From positions 1 through 43,218 of the forward strand of contig WGCN01000211.1 in assembly GCA_015493745.1 (NCBI GenBank): a stretch of 43,218 bases of DNA, written 5' to 3'. Under the pieces are notes generated by a model. The model worked only from the letters and a program-made list of their open reading frames with translations. It had not been told where the DNA came from and ran no database searches. Positions 8,755 through 16,867 of this stretch are shown here, in pieces (positions within the stretch are counted from its first letter, which is position 1; every line of letters begins with the position of its first letter). The DNA is from Calditrichales bacterium (GTDB taxonomy: Bacteria; Calditrichota; Calditrichia; Calditrichales; J004). Made by a program: the position numbers and the translations under genes.

Positions 8755-8783
8755 AAAGGGCGTCGCCAACGACGCCCTTTTTT
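8755..8783 (+). terminator. Intrinsic terminator after gdh2, next to the following start codon
   Basis: GGGCGTCG (8758-8765) pairs perfectly with CGACGCCC (8770-8777) around the loop CCAA. Three further A-T pairs extend the stem, and TTTTTT follows (8778-8783). The next gene's ATG begins at 8788, so transcripts of that gene must either read through the terminator or start inside its own 5' end. Confidence 0.85.
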
Positions 8784-8787
8784 CATT

Positions 8788-11769
8788 ATGCCGAAAAAAC
8801 CGCTTCCGGCCATATCCGAGGCCTTTGCTACCGAATTTCCCACCGGTGACCGTTTTAAGGTTTTTCAAAACCTGATGCGACACCGTATCCGTCTGATACT
8901 GCTGGTTTCCAGTCCCTATAATTTGTTTCTTTTCGAGGAAGACGGTCGTGTCTACGAACTTTTGCGCCGGGAATATTTTGACCTGGGTTTGAGCTTTTCC
9001 CCGGAAATCGTGCGCGTCTCCGGAAGCCGGGAGGCCATTGAAACCCTGAAACAGAATCCTTCATTTGATCTGGTGATCACCACCGCCCACAGCGTGGGGG
9101 AAGAGGTACGCCAATTCGCCGATGAACTCAAAAAGGTACGCACCGGCATCCCTTTGGTACACCTGGTATTCGATAATGCGGAATTTAATCCCCGCCTGGA
9201 GAGCCAGTCGCTGAACCCCTTTAACGGCATCTTTACCTGGGGCGGCGATTTCCGCATCATCATCGCCATCATCAAATCGGTGGAAGATGCCCTGAACGTC
9301 GAGGAAGATGTACGCATGGCCGGGGTGCAGATCATCCTGCTGGTGGAAGATAATATCCGCTTTTATTCTTCCTACCTGCCCCTGCTGTACACGGAGCTGT
9401 TACACCAGTCGCAAAAACTGATCCCGGACGGTATCAATCTTTACCATAAATATCTGCGTATGCGCGCCCGTCCCAAGGTACTTTTAGCCACCAACTACGA
9501 AGACGCCTGTAAAATCGTGGACAAGTACAAGGATAACCTGCTGGGGGTTATCTCCGATATAAATTATATGCGCGAAGGGAAACGCGATCCCATGGCCGGC
9601 ATTGCCCTGACCCGCTATATCCGTAACATACACTCGGATATTCCCATCCTGTTGCAATCCCATGATGTTGAGAACGAGCAACCGGCCCATGAAGCGGGGG
9701 CCTCATTCCTGAAAAAGGATGATCCCCATCTGCTAAAGGATCTGCGGCGCTTTGTTAATGATGAATTGGGATTCGGCGATTTTGTGTTCCGTACCAGTGA
9801 CGGCAAGGAGATACAACGCGCCCACGATCTTGTAAGCCTGAAGGAAACCCTGAAAAAAATACCGGCCGATGTATTAAAATACCATGCCGACCGCAATCAT
9901 TTTTCCAACTGGTTAAAAGCCCGCCGTGAGTTCTGGCTGGCCTATCACCTGAAATCACGCACCACCACCGATTATCCCAATCTGGAATCCCTGCGTCAGG
10001 ATCTGATTTCCGCCCTGGAGCTTTATTTCAGCTTTCAGCGCCGGGGGGTGCTTAGCGACTTTGACCGCAATAATTTTGACCCGGAATACGGATTCGCCCG
10101 TATAGGGGAAGGTTCCATTGGCGGCAAGGCGCGGGGCCTCAGTTTCTTAAACCAGCTTATCAACAGCAGCGAGTTGCATGCCCGCTTTAAAAATATAAAG
10201 ATACGGGTACCGGCCGCCCTCATTTTAGGCACGGATGTTTTTGACGCCTTCATGGAGGAAAATAACCTTTTTCAGGAGGTACTGGATAAAGAGGATGAAG
10301 CCCATATTCAGGATCTGTTTTTAAAGGCCCATTTCCCTGAAAGCTACTCCCGGGATTTAAAACATTTTCTGGAAATCGTTAAGAAGCCGTTGGCCATCCG
10401 CTCCTCAAGCCTGCTGGAAGATTCGCAGTACTTTCCCTTTGCCGGGATATATGACACGGTTATGCTGCCCAACGTGGAAGACGGTATTCACGACCGCCTG
10501 GAAAACCTGATTCTGGGCATCAAGATCGTTTTTGCCTCCACCTATTCCAAAAAGGCGCGCACCTATATGCGCCATACCTCCTTTCGTCTGGAAGAGGAAA
10601 AGATGGCTGTTATCATTCAAACGCTGGTGGGCAAGAACCATAACGGCCGCTTTTATCCGGAACTTTCCGGGGTGGCCAAATCCTACAACCATTACAGTAT
10701 TCCACCGCAAAAATCGGAAGACGGCCTGGCCAGTGTGGTTTTGGGTCTGGGCCGCATGGTGGTGGAGGGTGGCAATTCCGTTAACTTTTGTCCCAGATTC
10801 CCACAGTACATCCACCAGTTTTCCAGCATAGAACAGACCCTGCAGAACAACCAAACCCGTTTTTTCGCCCTGCCCCTCTATTCGGACAAGGATCTGGATT
10901 TCCGCCATCCGGATAAAATGCTGGAATCCTACGATCTGAAAACGGCGGAAAAAGACGGCAGTTTAAAATATATCGCCTCTACCTATTCACCGGAAAACCG
11001 CGCCATTTACGATGGCATCTCCCGTCAGGGCTATCGTCTGATCACCCTGGCCCCTATCCTGAAATACAATCTTTTTCCCCTGGCCTCCATGCTGGAAACG
11101 ATTTTAAAACTGGGTAAGGAAGGCATGGGCAATGATGTGGAGCTGGAATTTGCCATACAGCTTAGCGAAAAGCCGTCCGAGCCACACACCTTTGCCCTGC
11201 TGCAAATGCGCCCCATTGCCAGTTCGGCCATGCACTATAAAATCAAAAGACCGGAAAAGAGTAAAATTATATGCTATAGCGATCAGGTGTTGGGAAACGG
11301 ACGTATCGAAAAAATTGAGGATATTATATGCGTGCATCCCGGGATGTTTGACCGTTCCCATACCCGTGAGATTGCCCAGGAGGTCGCCTGGTTCAATCAG
11401 CAGTTTTTTGAACAGCAGAAAAAATATATGCTGATCACTCTGGGACGGCTGGGAAGCCGGGATCCCTGGCTGGGCGTGCCCGTGCAATGGGAAGATATTT
11501 CGGAGGCGCGGGTCATAGTGGAAAGCGGTATCGAGGAAATGGTCATCGAGCCGTCGCAGGCGTCGCATTTTTTTCACAATATCAGCTTTTTCCGGGTGGG
11601 TTACTTTACCGTCACGCCCAATAAAAGCAGCCATATGCTTAACTGGGACTGGATAGACCGGCAAGAGATCGTAAAAAAACTAAACTATGTGTGCCATATC
11701 CGGGTGACGGAAAAGCTTATCGCCGAAATGGATGGGGCCAATAATGAGGGAATCATCCGACTTAAATAA
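8788..11769 (+). CDS. Tandem receiver / PEP-synthase ATP-grasp protein
   Basis: A 993-residue protein of unknown function with PEP-synthase-like ATP binding. Residues about 33-165 resemble a receiver domain without a clear acceptor Asp. Residues about 180-325 form a second receiver with the acidic pair E187/D188, a likely acceptor Asp257 (VISDINY), Ser291 and Lys309/310. A linker leads to the ATP-grasp at about 435-890, with IGGKARGL (444-451), IRSSSLLED and LLQMRPIAS. The C-terminal part repeats the pattern of the protein at 4166: LGRLGSRDPWLGVPV and ASHFFHNI. No phosphohistidine or PEP-binding domain is present, so annotation as PEP synthase would be misleading. The ATG at 8788 has no Shine-Dalgarno sequence and abuts a terminator. 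The next Met (residue 30) would still keep both receivers. Confidence 0.8.
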   Translation: MPKKPLPAISEAFATEFPTGDRFKVFQNLMRHRIRLILLVSSPYNLFLFEEDGRVYELLRREYFDLGLSFSPEIVRVSGSREAIETLKQNPSFDLVITTAHSVGEEVRQFADELKKVRTGIPLVHLVFDNAEFNPRLESQSLNPFNGIFTWGGDFRIIIAIIKSVEDALNVEEDVRMAGVQIILLVEDNIRFYSSYLPLLYTELLHQSQKLIPDGINLYHKYLRMRARPKVLLATNYEDACKIVDKYKDNLLGVISDINYMREGKRDPMAGIALTRYIRNIHSDIPILLQSHDVENEQPAHEAGASFLKKDDPHLLKDLRRFVNDELGFGDFVFRTSDGKEIQRAHDLVSLKETLKKIPADVLKYHADRNHFSNWLKARREFWLAYHLKSRTTTDYPNLESLRQDLISALELYFSFQRRGVLSDFDRNNFDPEYGFARIGEGSIGGKARGLSFLNQLINSSELHARFKNIKIRVPAALILGTDVFDAFMEENNLFQEVLDKEDEAHIQDLFLKAHFPESYSRDLKHFLEIVKKPLAIRSSSLLEDSQYFPFAGIYDTVMLPNVEDGIHDRLENLILGIKIVFASTYSKKARTYMRHTSFRLEEEKMAVIIQTLVGKNHNGRFYPELSGVAKSYNHYSIPPQKSEDGLASVVLGLGRMVVEGGNSVNFCPRFPQYIHQFSSIEQTLQNNQTRFFALPLYSDKDLDFRHPDKMLESYDLKTAEKDGSLKYIASTYSPENRAIYDGISRQGYRLITLAPILKYNLFPLASMLETILKLGKEGMGNDVELEFAIQLSEKPSEPHTFALLQMRPIASSAMHYKIKRPEKSKIICYSDQVLGNGRIEKIEDIICVHPGMFDRSHTREIAQEVAWFNQQFFEQQKKYMLITLGRLGSRDPWLGVPVQWEDISEARVIVESGIEEMVIEPSQASHFFHNISFFRVGYFTVTPNKSSHMLNWDWIDRQEIVKKLNYVCHIRVTEKLIAEMDGANNEGIIRLK

Positions 11770-11770
11770 A

Positions 11771-11793
11771 AAAGCCCCGCAGGGCGGGGCTTT
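11771..11793. terminator. Bidirectional terminator
   Basis: A perfect inverted repeat: AAAGCCCCGC (11771-11780), loop AGG, GCGGGGCTTT (11784-11793). It carries A residues on one side and T residues on the other. It sits between the convergent ATP-grasp gene (stop 11769) and the response regulator gene (stop 11803) and can end both transcripts. Confidence 0.85.
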
Positions 11794-11802
11794 AAAATTC
11801 TT

Positions 11803-12276
11803 CTATAAAAGGGAAGCCAGTATAATACCCAGAATCAGCCAGATGGGAATGGAAATGAGCAGAGCCCATATGATTCCGTTTGCCGTTTTCAGGGAACTGG
11901 ACAGACCGCGTTTTTCCAGGGCACGGGTTATTTTTAAACGCACCTCTTCGATATGAAAAGGCTTGGTCAAATAATCGTAGGCACCTTTCTTGATGGCCTC
12001 CACCGCCGTTTCGATGGTAGGATGAGCGGTAATCATGACAAAAACCATGTTTTTATCATGACTGCGCACGCGTCTTAATAGCTCGATCCCATCCATTTCC
12101 GGCATATATAAATCAGATAAGACAACATCAACCTGTTTATTCTTTATTACTTCCAGGGCCTCTACGCCATTTGCCGCGGTATAGGGTTCGAAGTTCATGC
12201 TCTTCAAAACGCTTTTCAACGTTTCTCTGACATCCTCTTCATCGTCAACTATAAGTATATGGGGAATTTCAGCCAT
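11803..12276 (-). CDS. Response regulator with C-terminal membrane helix
   Basis: A 157-residue protein with a complete receiver domain (about residues 5-122): acidic pair D11/D12, phospho-acceptor Asp55 in LSDLYMPEMDG, Thr83 and Lys105 in LTKPF. There is no DNA-binding or enzymatic output domain. The chain continues into a strongly hydrophobic segment (about 133-157) that runs to the C-terminus, so the protein is probably tail-anchored in the inner membrane with the receiver in the cytoplasm. GCAGGAG before the ATG is a good ribosome-binding site. It follows the deacetylase gene and has a promoter candidate of its own. The partner kinase is not in the window. Such an anchored receiver could act as a phosphate sink or a localised interaction switch. 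Confidence 0.85.
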   Translation of the reverse strand: MAEIPHILIVDDEEDVRETLKSVLKSMNFEPYTAANGVEALEVIKNKQVDVVLSDLYMPEMDGIELLRRVRSHDKNMVFVMITAHPTIETAVEAIKKGAYDYLTKPFHIEEVRLKITRALEKRGLSSSLKTANGIIWALLISIPIWLILGIILASLL

Positions 12277-12340
12277 TTTTTCTCCTGCAAAAGATAGATA
12301 TGAAGAACTTCGGATAAAATATACGAGAATTTAAGATATA

Positions 12341-12370
12341 ATTATATATTTTAACTGTGATATTAACCAA
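12341..12370 (-). promoter_or_regulatory. Promoter candidate of the response regulator gene
   Basis: On the minus strand TTGGTT (12365-12370) and TATAAT (12341-12346) are separated by 18 bases, close to a housekeeping promoter. The -10 lies inside a 12-base palindrome (12336-12347). The response regulator start is about 65 bases downstream. Confidence 0.45.
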
Positions 12371-13195
12371 TTAATTTAAATGATCGCGAAAAGGCCCCCA
12401 GTCAAAGCGATCGAGCAACCGGGAGAGTTTATGCAGGTTCTTGTCAATGTTGTAGTAATGCCGCCAACTCTGAAACCGGCCCAGATCCAGACGGGGCTGA
12501 TCGGCGTCAAACTCCCAGGGATGCATATACATGATGGCCGGCAGCTTTTCCCGGTTCATTTTACGGATACCCATGGTCGTAACCGCATTGGGAAATATCC
12601 GCAGATATCCTCCCCCTCCGAAAGGCATGTTTTTCCCGAACCAGCGCATGGTGGACATGGGAAACTCCTCCAACTTATAACCGTTTTTTTCAAAAGCCAC
12701 ATAGCGGTGGCGCGGGGCATCGGGCACCCCGTAGCGATCATGCCAGACCGGGTATATGGAGGAATCATACCGCAGGCCCAGTTCGGCCATGATTTGCAAA
12801 CTCCAGAAGGTCTCCCGCACCACGGAAAAGGTAGGTGCGCGAAAACCCAGCACTTTTTCTCCCGATATATCTTCCAGAATATCGATGGATTCCTTTAAAT
12901 CTTCCCGGAATTCATCCGGGGTCATTTTTGTCACCATACGGTGATAGCTGCCATGGCTGGCCACTTCATGCCCGGCGGCAACGATATCTTTTATGATTTG
13001 CGGATGTTTACGGGCTACCCAGCCCAGGGTAAAGAAAGTCGCTGTTACACCTTTCTCCTCAAAAAGGCGCAACAGCTTTTCCATATTTTGCGGAACACGT
13101 TGCGGCTGCTGATCCCAGGAGTCCCGCGGAAAGCGCTCCTGGAGCGACTCCGGGTGAAACCATTCTTCAACGTCCACGGATAGAATATTTTTCAT
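12371..13195 (-). CDS. NodB-type polysaccharide deacetylase (DUF3473-like)
   Basis: Predicted metal-dependent carbohydrate esterase family 4 enzyme removing acetyl groups from an exopolysaccharide. The 274-residue length, N-terminus SVDVEEWFHPE and C-terminal MYMHPWEFD block match the subgroup often found in exopolysaccharide/exosortase loci (XrtA-associated, DUF3473). The metal ligands appear as Asp8 of SVDVE and His81/His85 of HGSYH. FRAPTFS (118-124) gives the active-site Arg region. No signal peptide is seen, so it probably acts in the cytoplasm or at the inner face on a lipid-linked sugar. It lies four bases after the AraC-type gene, so the two are likely cotranscribed. The context fits modification of the glycan made by the locus upstream. 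Confidence 0.85.
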   Translation of the reverse strand: MKNILSVDVEEWFHPESLQERFPRDSWDQQPQRVPQNMEKLLRLFEEKGVTATFFTLGWVARKHPQIIKDIVAAGHEVASHGSYHRMVTKMTPDEFREDLKESIDILEDISGEKVLGFRAPTFSVVRETFWSLQIMAELGLRYDSSIYPVWHDRYGVPDAPRHRYVAFEKNGYKLEEFPMSTMRWFGKNMPFGGGGYLRIFPNAVTTMGIRKMNREKLPAIMYMHPWEFDADQPRLDLGRFQSWRHYYNIDKNLHKLSRLLDRFDWGPFRDHLN

Positions 13196-13199
13196 TAAC

Positions 13200-13925
13200 T
13201 TAAACGGTACTCATCATTTTTTTGAATTGTGACGGCGACACACCTTTACGGTTCTTAAAAGAACGGCTAAAGCTTGACAGCTCACTGTACCCCAGAATCT
13301 GGGATATATTTTTGGTCGGCAAATCCACCTTGGTAAAGATCAGATTTTCATAGTAATCGATCACCTTTTGCATAAAGCTGCGAAAAGACTGATCCGTCTC
13401 CCGTTTAAACTCCTGACTGAAGTAGCCGGGACTTATATTGAGATAGGATGATATTGCCGAGATATTACAATCCCTAATCGGCGCACTTTCGATAAACTGC
13501 ATGGCTCTTTTCATTCTGGGTGAAAGCCTGGAGAACTGTATGCCAAATTTCTCGTAAGGAATCTTGCGCCAATAGTTATCCTGCAATTGTTTCAGAATCT
13601 CCGCCAGATCCGACTTTCTATTTTCGCCGATGATCATTTTTACTTTAGAAGTAAGAGAAAGATCGGGAATTTCATTAAAGTTCAGGGAATGGTTGTACAG
13701 TATAACCGCCAAACCGGGAGTCAACGATTGTACGCGTGAAAGGATGGTCAGCCCCTGGCGGTCAATACCGGTAATGACGATGAACAAGAAGTTAAAAACC
13801 TCATCAAAACGTATCTCATGGATTGCCTCATAAGCATCCAGTTCAATGTTCCCCACTTGTTCTATGATATCCCGGCATTCCTGCACAATGGCCGGTTGTG
13901 TTGTGACAATAATTCCTTTATACAT
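13200..13925 (-). CDS. AraC-family regulator with degenerate receiver domain
   Basis: A 241-residue transcription regulator. The C-terminal half has two helix-turn-helix units of the AraC type: ISAISSYLNISPGYFSQEFKRE, shortened here to its core NISPGYFSQEFK, and NISQILGYSELSSFSRSFKNRKGVSPSQFKK in two parts, GYSELSSFSRSFK and GVSPSQFK. The N-terminal 120 residues are predicted to fold like a response regulator receiver, but the acidic pocket is missing and ITGID stands where the phosphorylated Asp would be. Control by phosphorylation is therefore unlikely. The ATG has AAAGGGG upstream. The gene is coupled to the deacetylase (TAA, four bases, ATG). It may control the surrounding glycan genes. 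Confidence 0.82.
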   Translation of the reverse strand: MYKGIIVTTQPAIVQECRDIIEQVGNIELDAYEAIHEIRFDEVFNFLFIVITGIDRQGLTILSRVQSLTPGLAVILYNHSLNFNEIPDLSLTSKVKMIIGENRKSDLAEILKQLQDNYWRKIPYEKFGIQFSRLSPRMKRAMQFIESAPIRDCNISAISSYLNISPGYFSQEFKRETDQSFRSFMQKVIDYYENLIFTKVDLPTKNISQILGYSELSSFSRSFKNRKGVSPSQFKKMMSTV

Positions 13926-14016
13926 TTGCCAAATCCCCTTTGATTCACGTTTCTACAGTATAGCGGAATGTGGCAAGGGGTATTGTGACTTATGTAACGA
14001 AATGAGACCTCATTTT
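13926..14016 (-). promoter_or_regulatory. Short intergenic region before the AraC-type gene
   Basis: A 91-base gap after the stop of the large repeat protein. It holds a small hairpin AAATGAG-AC-CTCATTT close to that stop, which could help end the transcript. On the minus strand a TATACT lies about 40 bases before the AraC-type start and may be a -10 element, but no convincing -35 was found. Confidence 0.3.
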
Positions 14017-16863
14017 CTAACGAATGACGACTAATTTTCCCGAAGCCCGTTTATTGCCCTGTTCATCCTTGATAACATAAATATACAGTCCGGAGCTGAT
14101 ATCCTTGTTATTATTGTTCTTAACGTTCCAACGATACAGGGGGCCGTTTATACGCTGGTTAAAGACCGGTTCACCAATGATATTGTATATGGCCAGATCC
14201 GTTACCAGGGGCAGATCGGTGAAAAATATGCCCCGTCCGTCGGTATCCAGAGTTGCTTTGTAAGGAATGGGAAAAACATTGATCTCACCGGATTCCGCCG
14301 TTGAGAAAACCGAGTCGGCGGAAAAACTTATTTGACCGGCCTCATTGCGGGAAACCACCCGAAAATGATAGATGGTATTCTCCTGCAAACCACTGATTTG
14401 CTGATCATGCTCAAGGGTAAAATCGCTGTCGCCTTCGGTGACTTTATCATAGGCCGTGGAGGTACCGTATTCGATATAATCGATGGTCGGCAGCACCGTT
14501 TTCCAGTTCATGGCCACATTGGTACCGGAGCCGAGATAAGCCACCTGTACTCCGCCGGACACACTTTGGGTTACCACGGTGATGGTAAAAACCGTGGAGG
14601 CCTGCGCACCGGCATTGTCGCTCACTTTTAACAGGAACACCTCATGCCCGCGAAAACCGGCCGGCGTAAAAAAGGTAATGGCATGAGCGGCATCATCAAT
14701 AAAGTAACCGATAAACCCTTCACCCGATGTGATCAGGTCAATGGATACCAGGTCTTCAACCCCGTCGGGATCAATAAAGAAATCGGTAATGGGCAGGGTT
14801 TGGAAGCTGTTCTCGGTCATGGTAATCGACGATACCGAACGGGAACGGGGCGCGTCATTGACGGGTGTGACGGTTACCAGCAGGGTGTCAAAGTCCACAT
14901 TGCCATCCGGATCCCGTACTTCCAGGAAAATCTCCTCCTGGCCATTCCAGTTGGCATTGGGAATCAGTGTAAGCTCATCGGAGTCGCTTAAATCCAGATC
15001 GATATTTTCCAGCGTGTTAAAGGTCCAGCTTAGTTCGCTCACATCATTATCGCTGTCGGAAACATAAGAACGCAGATCGATGGAGCGCTGAGTATCCTCG
15101 GCAAAGGAGATATCGGCAATGGCACTGATATGTGGTGCCCGCGCCTGATCCTGACGATACACCGTTATTGTGGTTGTATCGCGCGCACCGCCCGTATCGC
15201 TGACATACACCGAAATTACTTCCTGTCCCCGGTAGGCGCTGTCCACTGAAAAAGTGGCCAGGCCGGCACTGGTGATCTGCACGGTCACATTCACTTCGTT
15301 GGCGGTACTCCAGCTCAGATCTTCCTTAAGATTATCCACATCGCTGGTATAGGAAGCCAGGGAAAGCTGCCTGCTCAACTGTTCGGAAAGGTTTACCGAT
15401 GGCAGGGCGCTGAACACGGGGGGATCATTGACCGCTTTCACTAAAACCGCCACCTGAACACTATCCTTATTACCGTCGGGATCCGTGACAATCAGACGAA
15501 CCTCGCTGCTACCGTTCCAATCCTCTGTGGCGGTAAACAGAGCGGTATTTTCACTGTGATCGATATCTACACTGATATTTTGGGAGTTGCGGGCAAACCA
15601 AAAGAGGTTTTGAACCGGATCATCATCATCGGTAACATAGTTATTCAACTGGACGGTCTGACCGGCGTCTTCATCAAATGAGACCTGCGGGAAATTGCTG
15701 ATAACCGGCGCCTTTAAGTCCGCGGGAGTCACCCGCACCACCAGGGTATCGGTATCCGTGTCTCCGGCCACATCCGTCACCCTGACACTGACATATTCGA
15801 AACCGTCCCAGTCGCCTGGCGTGGTGATGGTTAAAATATCCTTACTGTCATCAAAAGAAAGGCTGATCCGGCTATAGTTGGTAAAGGACCAACTGATATT
15901 GGCAATATTATCATCCACATCAAAAACGTAAGGCTGCATATCCACCGTTACCGTGGTATCCTGGGAAAGGTTAAGACTGGGCAGACCGGAGAGTACCGGT
16001 GCGTCATTGACGGCGTTTACGGTAACCGTCAGCGTCGTCTGGTCGGAAAGCCCCGTTTCATCGGTAACGGTGACCGTGGCCGTTCTTTGGCCGTACCAGT
16101 TGGCCGCGGGTGTGATGGTCAATTTGTTCTTGTTAATGGAAAAATCGATGGAATTGACTTCGGTAATCGTAAAGACCAGGTCATCCACCTTACTATCCGG
16201 GTCACTCACATAGTCGCTTAAAATTACGGTTCCCTGCCCGTCCTCCTCAACCGTTGTGCTGATGGTGCCGGTGAATTTGGGCGGTTGTGCCGTCGGTGAA
16301 CTGCTGGAACGGATGGACATGCTGTGCGTATCCTCAAAGCCCTGATCATCCTTAACCCTGAACAGCAGGGTTTCCTGCGAGTTCCAGTTGGACGGCGTGC
16401 TGATGGAGGCTACCCGGTTGTTGTTTATGCTCACGGTAAGCTTATCCGCGCCGCTGATGCTCCAGACCAGGGTATTATCCGGATCGTCCGGATCATCAAC
16501 GTAATTATCCAGGGGAATTTGAATGGTGGTATCCGACGGCAACACTTCCGAGCTGCTCATGCCACTGATTTTGGGAATAGCCACACTCAATTCATTGGTA
16601 TAATCACTGCTGTTGAGTGAAAAATCCACGGATTTAAGGCGATAGTAATAAAGCACACCCTTTTGCACCCCATTGTCCGTATAGCTATGCTGTGGCGCCT
16701 GTACGCTGTCCAACTGGCTGCTGGCATTGGGAGCGGTGGAACGGAACACGCGATAAAGATAGAGGTCGTTTTCCGTACCCAGATCCCAGGAGAGATTTAT
16801 CCCGGTTGTTTGAGCGGACAAAAAGGTCGCCCCCAGGGCCAGCCATAAGGTGATCATTTTCAT
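14017..16863 (-). CDS. Secreted seven-repeat (cadherin/tandem-95-like) protein with sorting tail
   Basis: A large surface or extracellular protein, probably adhesive or structural. It has a signal peptide ending FLSAQ, an FN3 domain, then seven repeats of about 95 residues. Each repeat has a Y/F-x-x-D-x-D-x core such as NYVDDPDDPD, DYVSDPDS and SYVSDSDND, and most have a NWNGQE or similar later strand; the acidic turns probably bind calcium. A second FN3 domain (about 780-870) and a C-terminal domain of about 85 residues ending in KASGKLVVIR-like sequence (here RASGKLVVIR) follow. This tail resembles type-IX-secretion/FlgD-like sorting domains. I chose the ATG at 16863 over an upstream TTG because it starts the signal peptide. 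It directly follows the PorV-like gene, so the two are likely coexpressed. Confidence 0.85.
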   Translation of the reverse strand: MKMITLWLALGATFLSAQTTGINLSWDLGTENDLYLYRVFRSTAPNASSQLDSVQAPQHSYTDNGVQKGVLYYYRLKSVDFSLNSSDYTNELSVAIPKISGMSSSEVLPSDTTIQIPLDNYVDDPDDPDNTLVWSISGADKLTVSINNNRVASISTPSNWNSQETLLFRVKDDQGFEDTHSMSIRSSSSPTAQPPKFTGTISTTVEEDGQGTVILSDYVSDPDSKVDDLVFTITEVNSIDFSINKNKLTITPAANWYGQRTATVTVTDETGLSDQTTLTVTVNAVNDAPVLSGLPSLNLSQDTTVTVDMQPYVFDVDDNIANISWSFTNYSRISLSFDDSKDILTITTPGDWDGFEYVSVRVTDVAGDTDTDTLVVRVTPADLKAPVISNFPQVSFDEDAGQTVQLNNYVTDDDDPVQNLFWFARNSQNISVDIDHSENTALFTATEDWNGSSEVRLIVTDPDGNKDSVQVAVLVKAVNDPPVFSALPSVNLSEQLSRQLSLASYTSDVDNLKEDLSWSTANEVNVTVQITSAGLATFSVDSAYRGQEVISVYVSDTGGARDTTTITVYRQDQARAPHISAIADISFAEDTQRSIDLRSYVSDSDNDVSELSWTFNTLENIDLDLSDSDELTLIPNANWNGQEEIFLEVRDPDGNVDFDTLLVTVTPVNDAPRSRSVSSITMTENSFQTLPITDFFIDPDGVEDLVSIDLITSGEGFIGYFIDDAAHAITFFTPAGFRGHEVFLLKVSDNAGAQASTVFTITVVTQSVSGGVQVAYLGSGTNVAMNWKTVLPTIDYIEYGTSTAYDKVTEGDSDFTLEHDQQISGLQENTIYHFRVVSRNEAGQISFSADSVFSTAESGEINVFPIPYKATLDTDGRGIFFTDLPLVTDLAIYNIIGEPVFNQRINGPLYRWNVKNNNNKDISSGLYIYVIKDEQGNKRASGKLVVIR

Positions 16864-16867
16864 AAAT

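Noticed and set aside
4166..11769. Annotation of the two large plus-strand proteins as PEP synthases
   Set aside because: They have the ATP-grasp part only. The phosphohistidine loop (GGxxSHxAI) and the PEP-binding barrel are not found in either.
12336..12347. AT-rich palindrome as a regulator binding site
   Set aside because: It overlaps a TATAAT promoter element, and AT-rich palindromes are common by chance.
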